From Actinacidiphila cocklensis (GTDB lineage Bacteria > Actinomycetota > Actinomycetes > Streptomycetales > Streptomycetaceae): DNA of 64,000 bases. Under the pieces are notes generated by a model that saw only the letters and a list, made by a program, of their open reading frames with translations, was not told the DNA's origin and made no database searches. Shown piece by piece: positions 15,957 through 24,248 of this stretch; within the stretch, counting starts at the first letter, position 1; each line of letters starts with the position of its first letter. The DNA is taken from positions 62,001-126,000 of the forward strand of contig NZ_CAJSLV010000059.1 of NCBI RefSeq assembly GCF_907177275.1. Direction: 5' to 3'. Made by a program: the position numbers and the translations under genes.

Positions 15957-16925
15957 GTGGTCAGGACCGACCTGGTCCAGACACAGCAGATCGACGGCAC
16001 GCTCGGCTACGCCGGATCCTTCACCGTCGTCGGCCGGACTCAGGGCACGGTGACCTGGCTGCCGCCCGCGGGCCAGGTCATCGGCCGAGGCAACCGTGTC
16101 TACGCCGTCGACGGCACCGACATCCCGCTGCTGTACGGACGGACACCGTTCTACCGGCGGCTCGGGGTCGGCGTGCAGGACGGCCCGGACGTCCGCGTGC
16201 TGGAGACCAACCTCAAAGCCCTCGGCTACGGTGCGGATCTCTCGGTGGACCGCCACTTCTCCTCAGCCACCGCCGACGCCGTACGCGCGTGGCAGCACGA
16301 CCTGGGCCGAGCCGAGACCGGCGCGGTGGACGCGGTCGACGCCGTGGTGGAACCGGGAGCCGTCCGTGTGAGCGCTCCGGTCGGCATCGTCGGCGCCGCG
16401 GCGACCGGAGATCTGCTCGCCCTCACCGGAACCGAGCGGGTGGTGACCGTCGCCATGCCGGTGGACCAGGAGCAACTCGCCCGTCACGGCACCTCCGTAC
16501 GCGTCGAACTGCCGGACGGCTCCACCACCGGCGGCAGGATCACCGACGTCGGCACCGTTGCGCAGGCCCCGCAGGGGAGCGGAACGGCTCAGAGCGGCCA
16601 GACTCCCACGCAGGCCGCCACCATCTCCGTGCGGGCCGCCCTGACGGATCCCGGGGCCGCGAGCTCGCTGGACGGTGCCCCGGTCAGCGTGGCCTTCACC
16701 AGCGACCGGCACGACAACGTGCTCGCCGTGCCCGTCTCGGCCCTGCTCGCGCTCGCCGAGGGCGGCTACGCGGTCGAGACCGTCAGCCCCGCCGGGCGTG
16801 CCGCCCCGGAAGAACAGGCCACCCGCCTCGTCCCCGTCAAGCTCGGCGCCTTCGCTGAGGGCAAGGTCGAAGTGAGCGGGGCCGGCCTGCGCGAGGGGAT
16901 GGCCGTGGAGGTGCCGTCCTCGTGA
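15957..16925 (+). CDS. Efflux periplasmic-adaptor-like protein, N-terminus lost
   Basis: 322 residues from GTG 15957: adaptor of a MacAB-like exporter. Contains a peptidoglycan-binding-type helical module (DVRVLETNLKALGYGADLSV and ADAVRAWQHDLG, residues ~80-125) inside a HlyD/MacA-type beta barrel (AMPVDQEQLARHGTSVRVEL). Relatives begin with a signal peptide or membrane anchor before a residue pattern like VVRTDLVQTQQIDGTLGYAG; here the frame upstream (to 15881) is short, basic and not hydrophobic, so the anchor was probably removed by the recombination that placed the 15542-15880 remnant. Overlaps the ATPase start by 4 bases. Likely non-functional unless another adaptor serves. Confidence 0.8.
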   Translation: MVRTDLVQTQQIDGTLGYAGSFTVVGRTQGTVTWLPPAGQVIGRGNRVYAVDGTDIPLLYGRTPFYRRLGVGVQDGPDVRVLETNLKALGYGADLSVDRHFSSATADAVRAWQHDLGRAETGAVDAVDAVVEPGAVRVSAPVGIVGAAATGDLLALTGTERVVTVAMPVDQEQLARHGTSVRVELPDGSTTGGRITDVGTVAQAPQGSGTAQSGQTPTQAATISVRAALTDPGAASSLDGAPVSVAFTSDRHDNVLAVPVSALLALAEGGYAVETVSPAGRAAPEEQATRLVPVKLGAFAEGKVEVSGAGLREGMAVEVPSS

Positions 16926-17662
16926 AAACGCCACCTGTGACGGACGCCGGCGTGGACACCGCCGACCCGGTCATCGCCTTGGACCGCGTGTCGAAGACGT
17001 ACGCCGGCGGCGTCCACGCGCTGCGCGACGTCAGCCTCACCGTGCGTGCCGGTGAACTCCTGGCCGTGGTCGGGCGGTCCGGTTCTGGCAAGTCCTCCAT
17101 GCTCCACCTGATGGGCACGCTCGACCAGCCCTCGACCGGCCACGTCCTGGTGAGGGGCCACGACGTGGCGCAGCTGAGCGACCGCCGGCTCTCCGCGGTC
17201 CGCGCACACTGGATCGGATTCGTTTTCCAGCAGTTCTTCCTCGCTCCCGGGCGCACGGCCCTGGACAACGTCGCCGAGGGAATGCTCTACCACGGGATTC
17301 CGGCCGGACGCCGCCGGACGCTCGCAGCCGAGGCCCTCGACCGCGTCGGACTCGGACACCGCATGGCCCACCGCCCGCAGGAGATGTCCGGCGGCGAGCG
17401 GCAACGCACCGCCATCGCCCGCGCCATCGCCGTACGTCCCGCCGTGGTCCTCGCCGACGAGCCCACCGGCAATCTCGACTCCGCCGCGGGGGCCGGAGTC
17501 CTCAGCCTGTTCCACGATCTCCACTCGCAAGGCACCACCATCGTCGTCATCACCCATGACCCCGTTCTCGCCGCACAACTGCCCCGCCGGATCGAGCTGT
17601 TGGACGGCCGTGTCCGCAGTGACAGCGGCGTCGGCGTCGTACCTGAGGGAGCCCCGCGGTGA
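16922..17662 (+). CDS. ABC transporter ATP-binding protein (MacB/LolD type)
   Basis: 246 residues. Walker A GRSGSGKSS, Q-loop region FVFQQFFL, signature MSGGERQRTAIARAIA, Walker B VVLADEPTGNLDS and H-loop VVITHD are all intact. Belongs to the MacB/LolD/FtsE-like group that works with FtsX-type permeases in mechanotransmission export. GTG start overlaps the adaptor stop (GTGA) and its stop overlaps the permease start in the same way, so the three genes form one translationally coupled operon. Confidence 0.96.
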   Translation: MKTPPVTDAGVDTADPVIALDRVSKTYAGGVHALRDVSLTVRAGELLAVVGRSGSGKSSMLHLMGTLDQPSTGHVLVRGHDVAQLSDRRLSAVRAHWIGFVFQQFFLAPGRTALDNVAEGMLYHGIPAGRRRTLAAEALDRVGLGHRMAHRPQEMSGGERQRTAIARAIAVRPAVVLADEPTGNLDSAAGAGVLSLFHDLHSQGTTIVVITHDPVLAAQLPRRIELLDGRVRSDSGVGVVPEGAPR

Positions 17663-18861
17663 GCCCTGCACCCCTGCCCCGTACTCCACGGCTGCTTCCC
17701 GCGGACCTCGCCAGAGTCGGCCTGGCCGGCATGCGCAGCCGCCCCACCCGCGCGATCCTCTCCGCGCTCGGGATCGCCATCGGTATCGCCGCCATGGTCG
17801 CCGTCCTCGGCATCAGCAACGCCAGCAGCGCCGACCTGACGAACAAGATCAGCAGGCTGGGCACCAACCTGCTGACGGTCTCACCGGGCCGTGACCTGTT
17901 CGGGGACAGCACGCAACTGCCCGTGGACGCGATCGGGATGGTGCGCCGTATCGGCCCCGTCCAGTCGGCCACCGCCACCGGCAGCGTGCCGGGCGCCACC
18001 GTGCGCAGGAACGACCGGATCGACCCGCTGGCGAGCGGCGGCATAGCGGTGGTCGCGGCCCGCACCGACCTGCTCGGCACGATCGGGGGCACGGTGCACA
18101 GTGGCGTGTTCCTCAACGCGGCGACCTCCCGTTACCCTGCGGTCGTGCTGGGCTCGGTTGCCGCGTCACGGCTCGGCATCGACCGCCCCGGCGGGCAGGT
18201 CTATCTCGCGAACCGGTGGTTCACCGTCATCGGCCTGCTCGACCCGGTGGCGCTGGCTCCGGAGGTCGACCGCGCCGCCCTCGTCGGATGGGAAGCGGCC
18301 GGTTCGCTCCTGGGCTTCGACGGTCATCCCACCACGGTGTACGAGCGTTCGCCCGACGAGTCCGTCGAGGCGGTACGCAGTGTCCTGGCGGCCACGGCCG
18401 ACCCGCAGAATCCGCAGAACGTCCAGGTCAGTCGCCCCTCCGACGCGCTGCAGGCTCAACTCGCCGCCAAATCCGCCTTCACCTCGCTGTTTCTGGGCCT
18501 GGGAGCGGTCGCCCTGCTGGTCGGCGGGGTCGGAGTGGCCAACACCATGGTCATCTCCGTACTGGAACGCCGCCCGGAAATCGGTCTGCGACGCTCCCTC
18601 GGCGCCGCGCGCGGGCAGATCCGCCTCCAGTTCCTCGCCGAGTCGGTTGCCCTGTCGGGCCTCGGTGGCGCGGTGGGTGTGGTCCTGGGAGCAGCGATCA
18701 CCGCGGGCTGGGCCGCCTACCAGGGCTGGCACGTGGTCATGCCGGTCACCGTACTTCTCGGCGGCGTCGCTGCCGCCGCGGCGATCGGGACGGCGGCAGG
18801 CCTGTACCCGGCGACGCGGGCAGCCCGGCTGACCCCCACGCAGGCGCTGAGCACGGTCTGA
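17659..18861 (+). CDS. FtsX-like ABC permease (MacB type)
   Basis: 400 residues. Topology: one N-terminal helix (SALGIAIGIAAMVAVLGISN), a large extracellular MacB_PCD domain, and three C-terminal helices, the first preceded by FLGLGAVALLVGGVGVANTM and the last at VLLGGVAAAAAIGTAAGLYP. The conserved ERRPEIGLRRSLGAARGQIR coupling segment contacts the ATPase. Exports peptides, antibiotics or signals in relatives; the substrate here is unknown. Confidence 0.95.
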   Translation: MSPAPLPRTPRLLPADLARVGLAGMRSRPTRAILSALGIAIGIAAMVAVLGISNASSADLTNKISRLGTNLLTVSPGRDLFGDSTQLPVDAIGMVRRIGPVQSATATGSVPGATVRRNDRIDPLASGGIAVVAARTDLLGTIGGTVHSGVFLNAATSRYPAVVLGSVAASRLGIDRPGGQVYLANRWFTVIGLLDPVALAPEVDRAALVGWEAAGSLLGFDGHPTTVYERSPDESVEAVRSVLAATADPQNPQNVQVSRPSDALQAQLAAKSAFTSLFLGLGAVALLVGGVGVANTMVISVLERRPEIGLRRSLGAARGQIRLQFLAESVALSGLGGAVGVVLGAAITAGWAAYQGWHVVMPVTVLLGGVAAAAAIGTAAGLYPATRAARLTPTQALSTV

Positions 18862-18900
18862 CGGTGGCGGGGTGCCGCGTCGTGACAGCGGTGAACGACC

Positions 18901-19110
18901 CGCCGACGCCGCGTCGACCTCGTCCAGATCTTCCCCAACGACGACGCACTCCTACGACTCGTCACCGCCGTCCTCTTCGAGATGCACGACGAATGGATCG
19001 CCTTCCCCCGCCGCTACCTCCCCGAAGGCAGCATGGACGAGATCTGCCCCGCCAAGCACCCCGACAGCGCCCCCGCACTACCCAACACCACGAACGCGAC
19101 GGCACAGTGA
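18901..19110 (+). pseudogene. IS256-family transposase, C-terminal remnant
   Basis: Reads [20 protein letters not shown] then [20 protein letters not shown] and PEGSM before TGA 19108. IFPN..ALLRL..A.L.E.HDEW...RRY is the end of Mutator-type (IS256) transposases. The DDE catalytic part is missing; the ABC operon ends only 40 bases upstream. Confidence 0.65.
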
Positions 19111-19193
19111 TCCGCTGGACCACGACAAGGGACACGACCGGAACCCCAATGGTGGGGCAAATCAAGACGTCACCCCATCGTGCGGCAGACCCC

Positions 19194-19448
19194 CTCGCCT
19201 ATGCTGATGGCGACTACCTTGAGGCTGGGAGGCATTACGTGCTGAAGGTCGAGACCGGTCCCACCCATCCCCAGCTATGGGCGGGTCTGGCGCTCACACT
19301 TCGGCGCCTGCACCTTCCGTACGATATCTCCTCACTGCTCGAACGCGGCGAGGTCGTCGCCCTGCTCTACTCATCACTTCGCTCGGCGGGGGCGGACTGC
19401 GATCCGGTAGAACCTGTCCTGTGGCTCTCAAAGAGACGCACGCTGTGA
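19194..19448 (+). pseudogene. C-terminal fragment, possibly of a HExxH-motif RiPP-type protein
   Basis: 85 codons reading YADGDYLEAGRHYVLKVETG, PTHPQLWAGLALTLRRLHLP and VVALLYSSLRSAG, ending in a TGA that overlaps the MFS start. The pattern of a TPR-like ADGD...Y..E....P.HP..WAGL followed by a short helix resembles the end of HExxH-containing proteins from RiPP loci; that is from memory and uncertain. The HExxH part itself is gone. Confidence 0.35.
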
Positions 19449-20713
19449 GCGTTGGTCGGACCGGCGCCCTGCGGAACAGGAACTTCCTGCTGCTCTGGGT
19501 CGGCAACGGTACATCATTGATGGGGATCTTCGGGGCCAGGATCTGCTACCCGATCCTGGCCCTGGATATCTCCGGGTCCGCGGTCCTAGCCGGCTGGACG
19601 ACCTTTGCCGCAAGTGTTCCCAATCTGCTGTTCTTACCCCACGCGGGTGTCTTTGCCGACTACTCCGACCGCAGAAGGACAATGCTGTCCTTCCAACTTC
19701 TTGGTGCGGCCATGTCGGCGGTTCTCACCGTATGGGTCGTCATCAGTGGGCCATCTCTCCCGGCCGTGCTGGTGGTGGTCGCGCTGATCGAAGGCACCGC
19801 CTTCGCGTATTTCAGCCTGGCCGAGGTTGCCGCAATCCGAGACTTGGTGCCGAAGGACCAGTATCTGGCGGCGTTTTCGCTCTATGAGGCCGAGAAGCCC
19901 GTAGCCATCCTGATGGGACGGGTCTTCGGCGCAGGACTCCTCGGTGTGGCACGCTGGGCACCCTTCGCGGGGAACCTTGCCTCATATGCCGTTTCCATCG
20001 GGTCTGTATCGGCCATGCGGGGCGACTTCAGCCCAGTCGCCAGCGAGTCCACGTCACGACGGGAGTCATTCTGGAGCCGGACGCGCGAAGGTATTTCCTG
20101 GGTCCATCGATCCCGTTTTCTCGAAACCTCCACGATCGCTACAGCAGCGGCCAACGTGCTCTTCCAGATCACGATCCTCCTGCTGATTGTCCGATCTCAC
20201 CAGGAGGGGCGTCCCGCGTGGGTCGTGGGGTTCGTCCTGTCAAGCGCCGGTGTCGGTGGTGTGATCGGAGCTGCCCTGGCCCCTCGACTCACAAAAGCCT
20301 TCGCCCCAGGTCCGGTCTTCGTCGCCGGGCTGTGGGCATGGGCCTTGGCGCTCACCCCGATGGCCCTCACCTCGTACCCGATTGTCATGGCCGTCTGCTG
20401 GTTCGCGGTGGGCGCAGTCGGGACGGTTGTCTCTGTAGTGAACACCCTCAACCGCATCGAAGCGGCACCGCCAGAGGCTGTGGGACGGGTGGTCGGGCTT
20501 GCCTCGCTTATCACCGATGGGGCTGTGCCAGTCGGCGCAGCGCTCGGCGGCTATGTACTCGCGACCTGGGGAACGCAAACCATTGCATGGCTCCTGCCGA
20601 TCGGCCTGGCTGTCCTCGCGCTCAGCGGCGGGGCAGCACTTCGTTACACACATGCCCCTTCCAGCGCCGAAATGAAGTCCTCCAGTGGCGTTCCTGTGGA
20701 ATCCCTGAACTGA
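19445..20713 (+). CDS. MFS transporter
   Basis: 422 residues from GTG 19445, chosen because it overlaps the preceding stop (GTGA), leaving a normal N-terminus MSVGRTGALRNRNFLLLWVG. Twelve hydrophobic segments; the motif VFADYSDRRRTML between helices 2 and 3 is the MFS A-motif (G-x-x-D-R-x-G-R-R) in the form of the enterobactin-exporter-like EntS/MFS_3 group. A TTA codon encodes leucine 64, so full expression should depend on bldA. Coupled to a fragment of an upstream gene; substrate unknown. A strong terminator follows. Confidence 0.9.
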   Translation: MSVGRTGALRNRNFLLLWVGNGTSLMGIFGARICYPILALDISGSAVLAGWTTFAASVPNLLFLPHAGVFADYSDRRRTMLSFQLLGAAMSAVLTVWVVISGPSLPAVLVVVALIEGTAFAYFSLAEVAAIRDLVPKDQYLAAFSLYEAEKPVAILMGRVFGAGLLGVARWAPFAGNLASYAVSIGSVSAMRGDFSPVASESTSRRESFWSRTREGISWVHRSRFLETSTIATAAANVLFQITILLLIVRSHQEGRPAWVVGFVLSSAGVGGVIGAALAPRLTKAFAPGPVFVAGLWAWALALTPMALTSYPIVMAVCWFAVGAVGTVVSVVNTLNRIEAAPPEAVGRVVGLASLITDGAVPVGAALGGYVLATWGTQTIAWLLPIGLAVLALSGGAALRYTHAPSSAEMKSSSGVPVESLN

Positions 20714-20782
20714 CCTCAATACCGGTAAGTCGGCCTCAACCGCGAAAGCGCCAGGATGCGCGGCAACCTCGCCGCCGGCCAC

Positions 20783-20812
20783 TGACCGACTCCGCCGCAA
20801 CGGAGTCGGTCA
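20783..20812. terminator. Terminator hairpin
   Basis: Perfect 12-bp arms TGACCGACTCCG / CGGAGTCGGTCA with loop CCGCAA, between the convergent MFS and lysozyme genes. Confidence 0.85.
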
Positions 20813-20892
20813 CGCCGACCCCGTTGCGGCCGCCGTACCGCCCCGAAGCCGAGTCGGGAGGTACGGCAGCCGTCAGGTGGCGGGAGTGCCGG

Positions 20893-21753
20893 TCAGACGT
20901 TGTTCGCGAGGTCCTTCAGGCCGCTGAGGGGGCCGTTGAACCTGTCCTGGTCGCCGGGGAAGGTGCCGGAGTCGGCGAACTGCCAGAAGGTGTAGAAGCC
21001 CCAGCCCGCCGGGAGCGTGCCCACCGTGGAGTTGTAGCGGGCGATGAAGAGCGGGTCCTTGGTGGAGTAGGCGGCGGTGTTGCCGGTGCAGGTGGTCCAC
21101 CAGTCGGTGGTGGTGTAGATCGTGGCCCACCGGCCGGTCTTGGTGTGCACCTCGTTGAGGAAGTTGGTGACCCAGGTGCGCATGTCCGCCTGGCTCTTGC
21201 CGTAGCACGTGGCGCCGTACGGGTTGTACTCGATGTCCAGCATGGGCGGCAGCGTCTTGCCGTCCTTGGACCAGCCGCCGCCGTGGGCGACGAAGTAGTC
21301 GGCCTGGGCCGCGGCCGTCGAGGTGTTGGGGGTGGCGAAGTGGTAGGCGCCGCGGATGAAGCCGGCGTTGTAGGAACCGGTGTAGTTGGCGTTGAAGTTG
21401 GGGTCGCGGTAGTCGGTGCTCTCGGTCGCCTTGATGTAGACGAAGCGCGCGCCCTTGCCGTACTGGGTGGCCCAGCTGATGCTGCCCTGCCAGTGGCTCA
21501 CGTCGAAGCCGGGGGTCTGGGTGACGTTCGGCGTGAGGGTGACCGGGGCGTCGGAGGCGCTGCGGCCCTCGTGGGCGGCGACGGTGGAGCCCATCCAGTC
21601 CTGGTCGGGATGGGTGACCCCGCCACCGGCGCCGGGGGCGGCGGCCTGAGCGGTCGGTGCGGCGGTGAGCAGGGCCGCGGCGGTGAGCAGCCCGCCGGCG
21701 ACGGCGAGCAGGCGGCGCGCTAACGGCTGCGGGGAGACGGGCGACTGGACCAC
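20893..21753 (-). CDS. Secreted GH25 lysozyme
   Basis: 286 residues from GTG 21753, preceded by CCGGAGG. Sec signal peptide with LLAVAGGLLTAAALLTAAPT and cleavage near AQA-AAP. GH25 muramidase domain follows: FDVSHWQGSISW carries the conserved Asp, and MLDIEYNP the catalytic Asp/Glu pair. Length fits a single catalytic domain with no cell-wall-binding repeats. Degrades peptidoglycan outside the cell, in remodelling or competition. Convergent with the MFS gene across a terminator. Confidence 0.95.
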   Translation of the reverse strand: MVQSPVSPQPLARRLLAVAGGLLTAAALLTAAPTAQAAAPGAGGGVTHPDQDWMGSTVAAHEGRSASDAPVTLTPNVTQTPGFDVSHWQGSISWATQYGKGARFVYIKATESTDYRDPNFNANYTGSYNAGFIRGAYHFATPNTSTAAAQADYFVAHGGGWSKDGKTLPPMLDIEYNPYGATCYGKSQADMRTWVTNFLNEVHTKTGRWATIYTTTDWWTTCTGNTAAYSTKDPLFIARYNSTVGTLPAGWGFYTFWQFADSGTFPGDQDRFNGPLSGLKDLANNV

Positions 21754-21945
21754 GGGAACCTCCGGGGGACGGGGGAGCGGACGAAAGCGTGGTGCGGCGC
21801 GCCACCACACCGGTCCCGGCGCGGTGGCAGGTGCATGACTATACGCGCGTAGAGTCCACGATGGTGGCCCCTCGGGAGAACTCTCGATGCAATTGCGCCG
21901 GGTTGCCGGAAGCAGTGCCGGACGTCGCCCAGACCGGCCTGGACA

Positions 21946-22296
21946 TCACGGCCTCGCCCTACGCGGTCGCCCCTCCGCCCTGCGCCGAACCAGCGGCGGC
22001 CGGTCGAGGATCTCGACGTACACGATCCGCCCGTGCACGACGTCCAGGTTCACCATGCCGCTGGACGGCAGGAGCGGCACGCAGCGGTGCCCCTCACCGT
22101 ACGGCTGCCCCTGCGGGTGATCAGCCGTGCGGATGCTCTGGCAGAAGTCGTCCCGGCAGCCGCACTCGCCGAAGAAGCACAGGTCCCAGGCGCAGATGGC
22201 GAGTTCACGCTCACCCTCGGCTTCGAGAAGCGCGACCAGCTCGGCAACGAGGTCGGGGAGACGAGGCGGAGGAGCGCGGTCCGCGCTGGTCCACAT
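21946..22296 (-). CDS. Hypothetical protein, cysteine-containing
   Basis: 116 residues (MWTSADRAPPPRLPDLVAEL...). The core AICAWDLCFFGECGCRDDFC followed by GEGHRCVPLL has five or six cysteines in a pattern conserved in streptomycete orthologues as I remember them, suggesting a metal site or disulphides, and it ends with DVVHGRIVYVEILDRPPL. No known function. Single gene. Confidence 0.75.
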   Translation of the reverse strand: MWTSADRAPPPRLPDLVAELVALLEAEGERELAICAWDLCFFGECGCRDDFCQSIRTADHPQGQPYGEGHRCVPLLPSSGMVNLDVVHGRIVYVEILDRPPLVRRRAEGRPRRARP

Positions 22297-22350
22297 CCGG
22301 AGGTTAGCCGGGGCGTTCGCTCACCGGGCTCGCCCGTGGCCCCGAGGCCC

Positions 22351-22387
22351 GACCGGGAAAAGGGGTGGACCGTCCGCTCCCACCGCC
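22351..22387. repeat. Dispersed intergenic repeat, copy R2
   Basis: Shares ACCGTCCGCTCCCACCGCC with R1 and R3; here the GC-rich right half is lost after CCACCGCC. Confidence 0.6.
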
Positions 22388-22525
22388 ACACGAGAGCGGA
22401 TCCGCGTACAACTTCTCCTTGGCCGAGCGGTCATCGCGGGCCGGTAGCGCGACATCCCGGATACGCCTCCGGGCGCCGCAGGAAGTCCGCTGATCCCCCG
22501 GCGACCCGCTCGGGATACTCACCCG

Positions 22526-22900
22526 ATGACGGACGACGCGCCGCAGAAGACAAATGAAGGCTGGTGGGACGAGCCCTGGTACCGGGTCCGCACCGACAGG
22601 TTCGTGGCGTCCTTCCTGCCCAACGCGGACGAGGACTTGGACGCGGTATGCAACGTGGACGTCGAGGTCCGCCTGACGGACGGATCACGCTGGAGCGCAA
22701 CCGTGTTCACCGTGGCCGAGGTGCAGCGCCTGATGGAGAGGTGGGCGCAGACGGGCGAGTTGGCGAGTGATCGCTACTTCTGGTGCTCGGACGGGCTGAT
22801 CGTTCGCGAGCCCGGCGTCGCCAACATGACCAAGGCGATCAGCGGCGTACTCGACGAAGGCGACTTCGAGCAGATCCTCCAGCGGCTGGACGACGAGTGA
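22526..22900 (+). CDS. Hypothetical protein
   Basis: 124 residues: MTDDAPQKTNEGWWDEPWYR, a beta-rich middle with VDVEVRLTDGSRWSATVFTV and a helical end with MTKAISGVLDEGDFEQILQR. Acidic and cytoplasmic. The pattern of a strand-rich sensor-like domain ending in a helix suggests an immunity or antitoxin-like protein, but I recognise no family. Convergent with the membrane protein gene, 38 bases apart. Confidence 0.75.
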   Translation: MTDDAPQKTNEGWWDEPWYRVRTDRFVASFLPNADEDLDAVCNVDVEVRLTDGSRWSATVFTVAEVQRLMERWAQTGELASDRYFWCSDGLIVREPGVANMTKAISGVLDEGDFEQILQRLDDE

Positions 22901-22938
22901 TGCCCCAGGGCCGCGATGTGAAGCCGCTACGTGATCCG

Positions 22939-23373
22939 TCAGAGCCCGAGCACCCTGCGGAATTCCGAAAGCCGCTCGTCTCTGATGCAGGCAGACGCCT
23001 CGCCCAGGGCAACGGCGCGGGTCTTGAAGCCGTCATTGCGGTGGAAAACCGCCGCCCCGTGCAGCCCGTCAGTCACGGCGACGATCTCCTCCCGGCGCAG
23101 CCGGTGCGTAGCCAGCGGATTGACGATTACCACCGTCTCGCCACGAAGTTCGACCCGTGGCCGAAGCAGCACCAGCCCCCAGGCCAGGGTGACCGCGGCG
23201 ACAAGAGCTGTCCCCACAGCGGCTTGCACAGCCTTCCCGTCCGTTCGATCAACTGACCAGGCCAGCCAGGCGCTCAGCCCAGCCAATACGGCCAGCGCCC
23301 AGAAGACCCCGGCCCAGACCATCAACCGCGGGTGCACCCGCCACACCACCGCATCCCCACCCTGCTCGCGCAT
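22939..23373 (-). CDS. PH-domain-like membrane protein
   Basis: 144 residues with two membrane segments (LMVWAGVFWALAVLAGLSAW and QAAVGTALVAAVTLAWGLVL) followed by a cytoplasmic bacterial PH-like beta domain (LRGETVVIVNPLATHRLRRE) and a helical end. This two-helix plus bPH arrangement is widespread in actinobacteria; function unknown. Divergent from the Nudix gene with 56 bases between. Confidence 0.8.
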   Translation of the reverse strand: MREQGGDAVVWRVHPRLMVWAGVFWALAVLAGLSAWLAWSVDRTDGKAVQAAVGTALVAAVTLAWGLVLLRPRVELRGETVVIVNPLATHRLRREEIVAVTDGLHGAAVFHRNDGFKTRAVALGEASACIRDERLSEFRRVLGL

Positions 23374-23429
23374 GCCCTCATTGTGCGGTCCACCGGGCCT
23401 CCTCCTGCGACGCCCGATATCGTGCCCGG

Positions 23430-23927
23430 ATGTCCTCGGTGAACCTGCGTCACGCAGTCCGCGCGATCATCCTCGACCAGGACGACCGCATCCTGCTGTG
23501 CCGATTCGCCATCCCGAAGCCGGACGGGACGATCATCGTCTGGGCAGCCCCCGGCGGAGGCGTCGAAACCGGCGAGACTCTCCTTGCGGCCCTGCGTCGG
23601 GAACTGGCCGAGGAGGTGGGCCTCACACTCGATGCAGACCCGCCCCATGTATGGCACCAAGAGGTCATCGACCCCGGGCACGCGGCCGGCTACGACGGTG
23701 TGATCAACGACTACTTCCTCATACGCACCGCATTCTTCACCCCTCGCGGCGCGCTGTCCGACCACGAACTCGCCGCCGAGAACATCACGACACTGCAGTG
23801 GTGGCGGCCCCAGGACATCACCGGCTACGACGGCACCGACCTGTTCTCCCCCCGCGACCTCACCGGCCCACTGGCGACACTCATCTCCAGCGGTCCGCCC
23901 GAGAGGCCGATTCCACTCGGCTTGTGA
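23430..23927 (+). CDS. Nudix hydrolase
   Basis: 165 residues. Nudix box GGGVETGETLLAALRRELAE followed by EVG is complete, including the RE..EE metal ligands. The N-terminus RAIILDQDDRILLCRFAIPK and the FFTPRGALSDHELAAENITT segment fit small pyrophosphohydrolases acting on nucleotides or their derivatives. Substrate not predictable. Divergent from the PH-like gene; repeat R3 lies downstream. Confidence 0.95.
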   Translation: MSSVNLRHAVRAIILDQDDRILLCRFAIPKPDGTIIVWAAPGGGVETGETLLAALRRELAEEVGLTLDADPPHVWHQEVIDPGHAAGYDGVINDYFLIRTAFFTPRGALSDHELAAENITTLQWWRPQDITGYDGTDLFSPRDLTGPLATLISSGPPERPIPLGL

Positions 23928-23987
23928 TCCGCAGCCGCCACCCCCCGGCGGTCGCGACGGCTGACCGCCTCGGCTCCGCCGGAGGCC

Positions 23988-24037
23988 GAACCGGGAAAAG
24001 GGTGTACCGTCCGCTCCCACCGCCGGGCCGAGCCCGG
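23988..24037. repeat. Dispersed intergenic repeat, copy R3
   Basis: Longest copy: GAACCGGGAAAAGGGTGTAC through CCGCCGGGCCGAGCCCGG, sharing both halves with R1 at 8552-8598. Confidence 0.65.
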
Positions 24038-24248
24038 ACGCCGACAGAGGGAGGACGCCGTGCGCACGCTCCAGGCCCGTGCCGCCCTCCTCCGAAGCGG
24101 GAGGAACGTTCCGCCGGACACCAAGTCACCCAAGAGCAGTCGATCTTGGGCGAATCACGTGGTACGTTCTGTCACCAACGAACTCAATAGGGTGACCCCG
24201 GCAGCGCGCCAACGCTCCGGGGTCCGGCACAAGGAGAACCACCTCCCC

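Noticed and set aside
20873..21808. Alternative 311-codon minus-strand frame overlapping the lysozyme
   Set aside because: Arg/His-rich shadow of the GH25 gene in another frame.
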